From UBA4479 sp963974935 (lineage in GTDB: Bacteria; Pseudomonadota; Alphaproteobacteria; Rhodospirillales; Casp-alpha2), in NCBI GenBank assembly GCA_963974935.1, contig CAXBEV010000004.1, positions 62,001-126,000 of the forward strand: a stretch of DNA of 64,000 nt. The letters are read 5' to 3'. Position numbers and translations under genes: made by a program. The notes beneath the pieces are model-generated. The model searched no databases and was not told the DNA's origin. It saw only the letters and a list, made by a program, of their open reading frames with translations. The stretch's first letter is position 1, and every line of letters begins with the position of its first letter. This document shows, piece by piece, positions 59,904 through 64,000 of the stretch.

Positions 59904-60464
59904 ATGTATCAATCGTCTATGTCGCGAATGACGGCATACGATCTGTCAAAGCTGCAAATCCTCATTGTTGAAGACAACAAGAACACACAATTTCTTGTTC
60001 GTGAAGTACTACGTCTGCTCAGAATCCCGGCGATTAAGATGGTTGAAGATGGCGAAGCAGCACAGAAAGAGTTGGAATCTTTCTCTCCGGACATCATCAT
60101 TACGGACTGGGACATGAAGCCCATGAATGGCCTCGAATTCACATCCTGGCTGCGCCGAGACGAGAATTCACCGAACCCCTTTGTCCCCGTCATCATGCTA
60201 ACAGCGCACACCGAGTACGCGCGTGTCATGGAAGCCATCAATCATGGCGTCAACGAATTCCTGGCCAAACCGATTTCCGTGAGCAGCCTTTATCAGCGCC
60301 TTGTCACTGTCATCGAACGACCCAGGTTGTTTGTGCGCGCCGGTGATTATGTCGGCCCCGACCGGCGGCGGCGCGGCAACGACTCCATCTACGATGGTCC
60401 AAAGCGACGCGAATCCGACAACCCTCCCGCAGATAAGGCCGAAAATCGGGCATCAAAAGCCTGA
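59904..60464 (+). CDS. Single-domain response regulator with a GPDRRR tail
   Basis: The 186-residue protein has a REC domain (about 17-142) with Glu23-Asp24, Asp68 as phospho-acceptor (IIITDWDMKP) and Lys in FLAKP, then a Pro/Arg/Asp-rich tail with YVGPDRRRRG and KRRES. No output domain is present. Its REC and tail are closely similar to those of the next gene and of the protein at 14.5 kb. The start ATG 59904 has only a weak GGGGG upstream; ATG 59928 is an alternative. Confidence 0.85.
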   Translation: MYQSSMSRMTAYDLSKLQILIVEDNKNTQFLVREVLRLLRIPAIKMVEDGEAAQKELESFSPDIIITDWDMKPMNGLEFTSWLRRDENSPNPFVPVIMLTAHTEYARVMEAINHGVNEFLAKPISVSSLYQRLVTVIERPRLFVRAGDYVGPDRRRRGNDSIYDGPKRRESDNPPADKAENRASKA

Positions 60465-60501
60465 AAGTCCAATTTGCGTTAGGCCGTTTGTCAGTCGCCG
60501 C

Positions 60502-60515
60502 GTGATAAAGATCAC
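60502..60515. promoter_or_regulatory. CRP/FNR-superfamily-like site
   Basis: GTGATAAAGATCAC is a perfect palindrome (with one more A to the right it reads cGTGA-N6-TCACA), matching the CRP half-site pattern. It lies 131 bp upstream of the second response regulator gene and 37 bp past the stop of the first. The distance is long for classic activation, so direct control is uncertain. Confidence 0.4.
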
Positions 60516-60645
60516 AGCGCAAACCGTCAAAATTCATTCTAAATCAATTGTACACCCTTCGTGCAAGACTACGAATACGGGTATGACCGGGCTGACCGTA
60601 TCGGCCCTGTGGATGGAGCTTAAATCGGCAAGGACAGCGTTAAGC

Positions 60646-61206
60646 ATGTTTAATATGATGGATGCCGAGCATAAAGCGTACGATCTATCCAGAATCGATA
60701 TTTTAATCGTCGAAGACAACAAACATATGCAGGCCCTAGTGCGTGACATGATGCGCGCATTGGGTGTGAATTCCGTGCGTACCGCGGATGATGGTGCGTC
60801 AGCACTTAAGGTATTGATAGACTTTGAGCCCGATATTATCGTCACAGATTGGAAAATGCATCCGCTCAACGGGGTCGAGCTTGTGCAGATGATCCGCACT
60901 GGCAGTGACAGCAAAAATCCTTATGTCCCGGTGATCATGCTGAGCGCCTATACAGAATATAAGCGCGTTAAAGAAGCCGTTGATGCCGGCGTAAACGAGT
61001 TTTTAGCCAAACCAGTATCGGTGACCGGACTTTATAATCGCATCGTCAGCATCATAGATCGGCCGCGTCCGTTTATACGCAACAAGTCTTACACCGGCCC
61101 CGATCGTCGACGCCACGACACTAATTCCAGCAATTATGAGGGTAAGTTGCGGCGTGAAACTGACGGTGATGTGCCTAGCGAGCAAATGATGGCTGCAGCG
61201 GATTAG
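60646..61206 (+). CDS. Single-domain response regulator with a GPDRRR tail (paralogue)
   Basis: 186 residues from ATG 60646 (AAGGA lies 11 bases upstream). The frame runs back to 60301, but the added part overlaps the first regulator out of frame and is not protein-like. The REC domain is built as in the first gene, with Glu23-Asp24, Asp68 (IIVTDWKMHP) and FLAKP. The tail YTGPDRRRHD and LRRETDG is the same type. Same length and same Asp position as its neighbour indicate tandem duplication with divergence. Confidence 0.85.
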   Translation: MFNMMDAEHKAYDLSRIDILIVEDNKHMQALVRDMMRALGVNSVRTADDGASALKVLIDFEPDIIVTDWKMHPLNGVELVQMIRTGSDSKNPYVPVIMLSAYTEYKRVKEAVDAGVNEFLAKPVSVTGLYNRIVSIIDRPRPFIRNKSYTGPDRRRHDTNSSNYEGKLRRETDGDVPSEQMMAAAD

Positions 61207-61224
61207 CTGCTGTCCCATCCCTGC

Positions 61225-62112
61225 TCAGTAATCATCCCAATCTTGGCGGAGGTTTTCGCCAACATCACACGGCGGGCGTACGTCACTTTGCGCGAGTATG
61301 ATCCCTTCTGCGAGTCGGAGGCTGTCTGCGCGCTGCGTCTCGGGCGTGGTTGCGGGCACGGCACCAGCGATCTCTAGGATCAACTTACGCCGCACGGCGC
61401 GCGCATAGTCCGCATAGCCATTAGCAACGATGATGAACGCACCCGGCCCGCCGATTACGCAGTCCGTATAGTAAAAATCAAGGTTCGGGATTTGCCGGCG
61501 ACCATAGCGGCTGAGCCGATCATTCACGATAGGCAGGCCATTGATAGTAAGCCCTGTCGCCAAAGCGCGGGCACGGGAATCAGTCACTAAGAAACCATCA
61601 TTGTTGGCCCCGTCCCCGGAGATATCGATGACCCGTCGTTTCGCATTGAACGCATTGTTTTCAATTGCCAGCCGACCGGCATCCAACATCCCGCTGATCG
61701 ATGTCCAGACGTTGATCGTCACCGGCTCAAACGCCAAGGCGGCGGCAAAATCAAGTGCGCTCGCCTCGTCATGAACGACCATCCACTTGACCAGAGCTTG
61801 CTGATGATGCACGCCGGCCCATTCGTAATACGCCGCCGCGATGGCGCCGTGATAGCCGGTCTTGATGGCTTTGACGATTTGCGGGTCGCGGAATGCGGTG
61901 ATGTAGCCCTGGCGCTGCAGCGCGGCTTCGTCATCGTCGACAGAACCGGAAATATCGACCGCGATCACCAGTTCTAAATCGACTGGTCGACCCTCTGCCG
62001 ATACAGCTTCGAGTGAGATCAAATACGAAAATATACCCCCAAGCACGCAAGCAACGAGGCTACGCCATCGGGCAGCTTGATCGGTCGTCGAAAACCGGTA
62101 CGTTTTATCCAT
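61225..62112 (-). CDS. DUF1194 VWA-like exported protein
   Basis: About 295 residues from ATG 62112; ATG 62130 and a frame start at 62238 also exist, and the right choice is uncertain. A hydrophobic signal-like helix (about 19-35) precedes the DUF1194 domain, in which VIAVDISGSVDDDEAALQR is an intact MIDAS-type DxSxS metal site, with DISGDGANNDG as the second. Members are widespread but unassigned in function. It is divergent from the haloacid dehalogenase gene, and their 5' ends nearly touch. Confidence 0.8.
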   Translation of the reverse strand: MDKTYRFSTTDQAARWRSLVACVLGGIFSYLISLEAVSAEGRPVDLELVIAVDISGSVDDDEAALQRQGYITAFRDPQIVKAIKTGYHGAIAAAYYEWAGVHHQQALVKWMVVHDEASALDFAAALAFEPVTINVWTSISGMLDAGRLAIENNAFNAKRRVIDISGDGANNDGFLVTDSRARALATGLTINGLPIVNDRLSRYGRRQIPNLDFYYTDCVIGGPGAFIIVANGYADYARAVRRKLILEIAGAVPATTPETQRADSLRLAEGIILAQSDVRPPCDVGENLRQDWDDY

Positions 62113-62128
62113 TGGGAGAGTGAACGAC

Positions 62129-62845
62129 ATGACTATAGAGACCGTCAAGGCAGTGGTTTTTGATACCTTCGGCACGATTGCGGACTGGCGATCATCCATC
62201 GCCGCCGAAGGCACGAAGATTGCGCATACAAAGGGCATCGAAGACTTCGACGGGGACGCCTTCGCCCGCGCTTGGCGCGCCGGCTATCGCCCCGGGATGG
62301 CACGGGTGATTGCCGGCGAGAGAGCCTGGACACCGGTCGACGTCATCCACCGTGAACGCCTGGATGAAATCCTGCCGACCTTCGGCCTGGATATGCTGAA
62401 CAAAGACGAGCGCACGCATCTGAACGAGGCGTGGCACCGCATCAATCCATGGCCCGACAGCATCCCGGGCTTGCTCAGGATCAAAAAGAAATTCCTTATC
62501 GCGCCGCTGTCCAACGGCTCGTTGATGCTGTTATCGAACATGGCAAAACGGGCCGGTATTCCGTGGGATTTCGTATTCTCCAGTGACATGCATCAAGCGT
62601 ACAAGCGCGATCCGAAAGTTTATCAAAATGCCATCGCCTTACTGGGGGTCGCACCCCACGAAGTGATGATGGGTGCCGCCCACAACGACGACCTTAAGGC
62701 CGCCCAAACGGAGGGCATGCGCACCGCCTACATCAATCGCCCGACCGAATACGGCGTTGATCAGGTCAAAGATTTCGAAGCCACCGGCAGCTACGATATC
62801 GTCGCCGCCAGCGTCGAAGAGGTTGCAGATCAGCTGGGGTGTTAG
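62129..62845 (+). CDS. HAD-superfamily haloacid dehalogenase, type II
   Basis: 238 residues from ATG 62129, with GGGAGAG upstream; an in-frame GTG at 62120 is inside that site. The HAD motifs are VVFDTFGTIADWR (nucleophile Asp, about 10-22), LSNGS (motif II), Lys in KRDPKVYQN (motif III) and GAAHNDDLKAA (motif IV). The pattern is that of L-2-haloacid dehalogenase, but related enzymes act on other substrates. Confidence 0.85.
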   Translation: MTIETVKAVVFDTFGTIADWRSSIAAEGTKIAHTKGIEDFDGDAFARAWRAGYRPGMARVIAGERAWTPVDVIHRERLDEILPTFGLDMLNKDERTHLNEAWHRINPWPDSIPGLLRIKKKFLIAPLSNGSLMLLSNMAKRAGIPWDFVFSSDMHQAYKRDPKVYQNAIALLGVAPHEVMMGAAHNDDLKAAQTEGMRTAYINRPTEYGVDQVKDFEATGSYDIVAASVEEVADQLGC

Positions 62846-62857
62846 CCTAGGGACTGT

Positions 62858-63322
62858 TTAGCCGCAGTATTTGAGCGGCAGCACATTTGTCGATTTAATT
62901 TCTTCCATCGAGAAGAAAGAGCTTACATCGGCGAAATCGGTTTTCGCGATCAAGCGCTTGTAGACATCATCATAAGCCGCAATATCCGGCACAACGATCT
63001 TCAGCAGATAATCGATTTCACCGGACAGTCGATAGACTTCGATCACTTCTTCGATATCCTGCACGGCAGCCGCGAAAGTCTGCAGCCAGTCCGCTGCGTG
63101 TCGGCCGGCTTTCACGCCGACGAAAACAGTGACCCCGATATTCAACGCTAACGGATTAAGCACGGCGACCCGACCGCGGATCACCCCGGCCTCTTCAAGA
63201 TTGCGGATGCGGCGCCAACACGGCGTCGTCGACAAGCCGACTTTATCCGCGATCTCGGCAACCGAAAGTGAGGCATCGCGCTGAAGGGCATCTAATATCT
63301 TACGATCAAATGCATCTAACAT
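62858..63322 (-). CDS. Lrp/AsnC-family transcriptional regulator
   Basis: The 154-residue protein has an N-terminal HTH (LDAFDRKILDALQRDASLSVAEIADKVGLS within 1-31) and a RAM-type effector domain (about 65-150) with GEIDYLLKIVVPDI. Lrp-like proteins sense amino acids and bind DNA as dimers or octamers. It is divergent from a small membrane protein gene, with a palindromic Lrp-like site between. Target genes are not identified. Confidence 0.92.
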   Translation of the reverse strand: MLDAFDRKILDALQRDASLSVAEIADKVGLSTTPCWRRIRNLEEAGVIRGRVAVLNPLALNIGVTVFVGVKAGRHAADWLQTFAAAVQDIEEVIEVYRLSGEIDYLLKIVVPDIAAYDDVYKRLIAKTDFADVSSFFSMEEIKSTNVLPLKYCG

Positions 63323-63341
63323 TTCAGTAATCCATTAATTA

Positions 63342-63360
63342 TTAGAAATATATTCTAATA
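63342..63360. promoter_or_regulatory. Lrp-like autoregulatory site
   Basis: ATTAGAA-ATATA-TTCTAAT is a perfect 7-bp inverted repeat in an AT-rich stretch, 20 bp upstream of the Lrp/AsnC start. The core TAGAAATATATTCTA matches the Lrp consensus (YAGHAWATTWTDCTR) at 13 of 15 positions. Confidence 0.6.
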
Positions 63361-63413
63361 TACTAACAAAATATCGAAAATAAGAAAATTCATTTCAGGT
63401 CGATGAGCGTACA

Positions 63414-63427
63414 TTGATCAGCATCAA
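63414..63427. promoter_or_regulatory. FNR/FixK-type box
   Basis: TTGAT-CAGC-ATCAA is a perfect match to the consensus TTGAT-N4-ATCAA of FNR, FixK and Anr. It lies 27 bp upstream of the small membrane protein ATG, a short distance that could place it near -40 or at the start site, so it could activate or repress. It may also affect the divergent lrp gene. Confidence 0.65.
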
Positions 63428-63454
63428 ACGCATCAAGATACACCGGAGACCGAT

Positions 63455-63706
63455 ATGTACAAATTGTTCACCCAACACCCCGCCAGCGTCGGCGAAACAT
63501 ATTTTGAGCATTTTTTGATGGCCGGTGGCTTTGCGCTCAGCATGTTTGCAGCGGCGTGCGTATGTCTGGTGCACGCAATTTTGCCGTTTATGTTTGAAAA
63601 GACCGGCAGCCGCATGGTGGCTGATTTATATCAGCGCACGGGGCCTGGCCGAGCACAAAAGGACGCGCAAAAAGACACCCCGGCGCAGGCAACAACGACG
63701 GCTTAA
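63455..63706 (+). CDS. Small DUF6356-type membrane protein
   Basis: The 83-residue protein begins FTQHPASVGETYFEHFL, the start of the DUF6356 family, and has one long hydrophobic helix (about 23-46). A hydrophilic Gln/Lys/Ala tail follows. Function is unknown. The ATG has CGGAGA upstream and the promoter carries the FNR-type box, so oxygen-linked expression is likely. Confidence 0.75.
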   Translation: MYKLFTQHPASVGETYFEHFLMAGGFALSMFAAACVCLVHAILPFMFEKTGSRMVADLYQRTGPGRAQKDAQKDTPAQATTTA

Positions 63707-64000
63707 AACAGCCCGCCTGAGCCAGAATTATCACTGTCGTCGCCCCCGAATTCGTCGTCCCCGAACAGACCTTCGACGTAACTGAATTCTTTTCGAAAAC
63801 CGCGCCGTTCCAACAGTTTCTTCTGCGCGCCTTCAGGGAAGTCGGTGAACATCATAACTTTTTTATCGATGAGGATTTCGATCAAATCCTCCATAACCCG
63901 GGCCAAGGCCAAGTCGGACTGCACCCATTCGTCGGTGACAGCGACCGGCACGTTCTTTTGGATGAACGCAATGAGGGCCGAGTCGTCGACGGCTACTTCT
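63703..64000 (-). CDS. Hypothetical acidic protein, C-terminal part (cut by window edge)
   Basis: The frame stays open from the stop at 63703 to the right edge (about 98 codons). The visible part, with ALARVMEDLIEILIDKKVMMF and PEGAQKKLLERRGFRK, resembles the small proteins called tryptophan synthase subunit beta-like in proteobacteria, then ends in an acidic Asp/Gly/Ser tail. A GTG at 63951 is not necessarily the start. Its stop overlaps the end of the convergent DUF6356 gene by 4 bp. Confidence 0.6.
   Translation of the reverse strand, partial: EVAVDDSALIAFIQKNVPVAVTDEWVQSDLALARVMEDLIEILIDKKVMMFTDFPEGAQKKLLERRGFRKEFSYVEGLFGDDEFGGDDSDNSGSGGLF

Noticed and set aside
60301..60645. Long N-terminal extension of the second response regulator
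   Set aside because: It overlaps the first regulator in another frame, has no ribosome site and unlike composition; ATG 60646 gives a protein matching its paralogue in length and alignment.
1..64000. CRISPR array, transposase, prophage or secondary-metabolite cluster
   Set aside because: None was found: no spaced direct repeats, no transposase or phage motifs, and no NRPS/PKS or RiPP enzyme other than the unassigned ATP-grasp pair.

Overview
The window is a chromosomal stretch of an alphaproteobacterium. The evidence is a GapR homologue, an aa3-type cytochrome oxidase operon with CtaG and CtaB, an APH-fold ThrB next to RNase HI, a class I PHA synthase, a DUF1289 protein and betaine-homocysteine methyltransferase. 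A Rhodospirillales-like marine or freshwater heterotroph would fit, but I infer the order only. Most of the window is GC-rich and densely coded. Two metal-handling clusters (about 1-3.9 kb and 16.2-17.8 kb) and the leader at 45.1-45.35 kb look clearly richer in AT.

Layout. 0-4 kb: metal homeostasis genes, with HupE/UreJ, a membrane-anchored beta-domain protein and a His-rich periplasmic protein divergent from a CsoR/RcnR regulator and an NreB-like MFS exporter. 4.1 kb: tRNA-Thr(GGT). 4.4-15.5 kb: stress, detoxification and small-molecule genes (UspF-like, CMD/cupin pair, nitroreductase, PAS kinase, Ada-like methyltransferase, glyoxalase, Bmt, N-formylglutamate amidohydrolase/YbdK pair, MFS, REC-HPt protein). 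15.7 kb: GapR. 16.2-17.8 kb: a MerR-controlled thiol/MerC-like operon without a mercuric reductase. 17.8-20.7 kb: CysC, a FecR-like protein and a 23S rRNA methyltransferase. 20.7-26.2 kb: an Mla-type lipid transport operon behind a SpoIIE phosphatase/anti-sigma fusion and a STAS protein. 26.2-29.5 kb: PhaC and a SLC13 transporter.

29.6-37.2 kb: the cytochrome oxidase operon ctaC-ctaD-ctaG-ctaE, divergent from a small membrane protein, DUF420, an orphan heme-copper-oxidase-like subunit and ctaB. 37.2-41.7 kb: M32 carboxypeptidase, thrC, M16 protease, DUF3553. 41.7-45.05 kb: an ATP-grasp protein followed by a 671-residue protein that I read as a possible papain-like enzyme; this pair is the best candidate for an undescribed system. 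45.4-54.9 kb: AlgH, ScsB/DsbD-like reductase, peroxiredoxin, LysR regulator with a divergent small gene, rnhA, thrB, a peptidoglycan-binding helical-repeat protein and a lipoprotein.

55.1-59.7 kb: a tandem glycine riboswitch in front of gcvT-gcvH-gcvP, closed by an intrinsic terminator. 59.9-61.2 kb: two paralogous single-domain response regulators. The end holds a DUF1194 protein, a type II haloacid dehalogenase, an Lrp/AsnC regulator facing a small membrane protein with a perfect FNR-type box, and a gene cut by the right edge. I saw no CRISPR array, transposase, integrase, rRNA or prophage gene.
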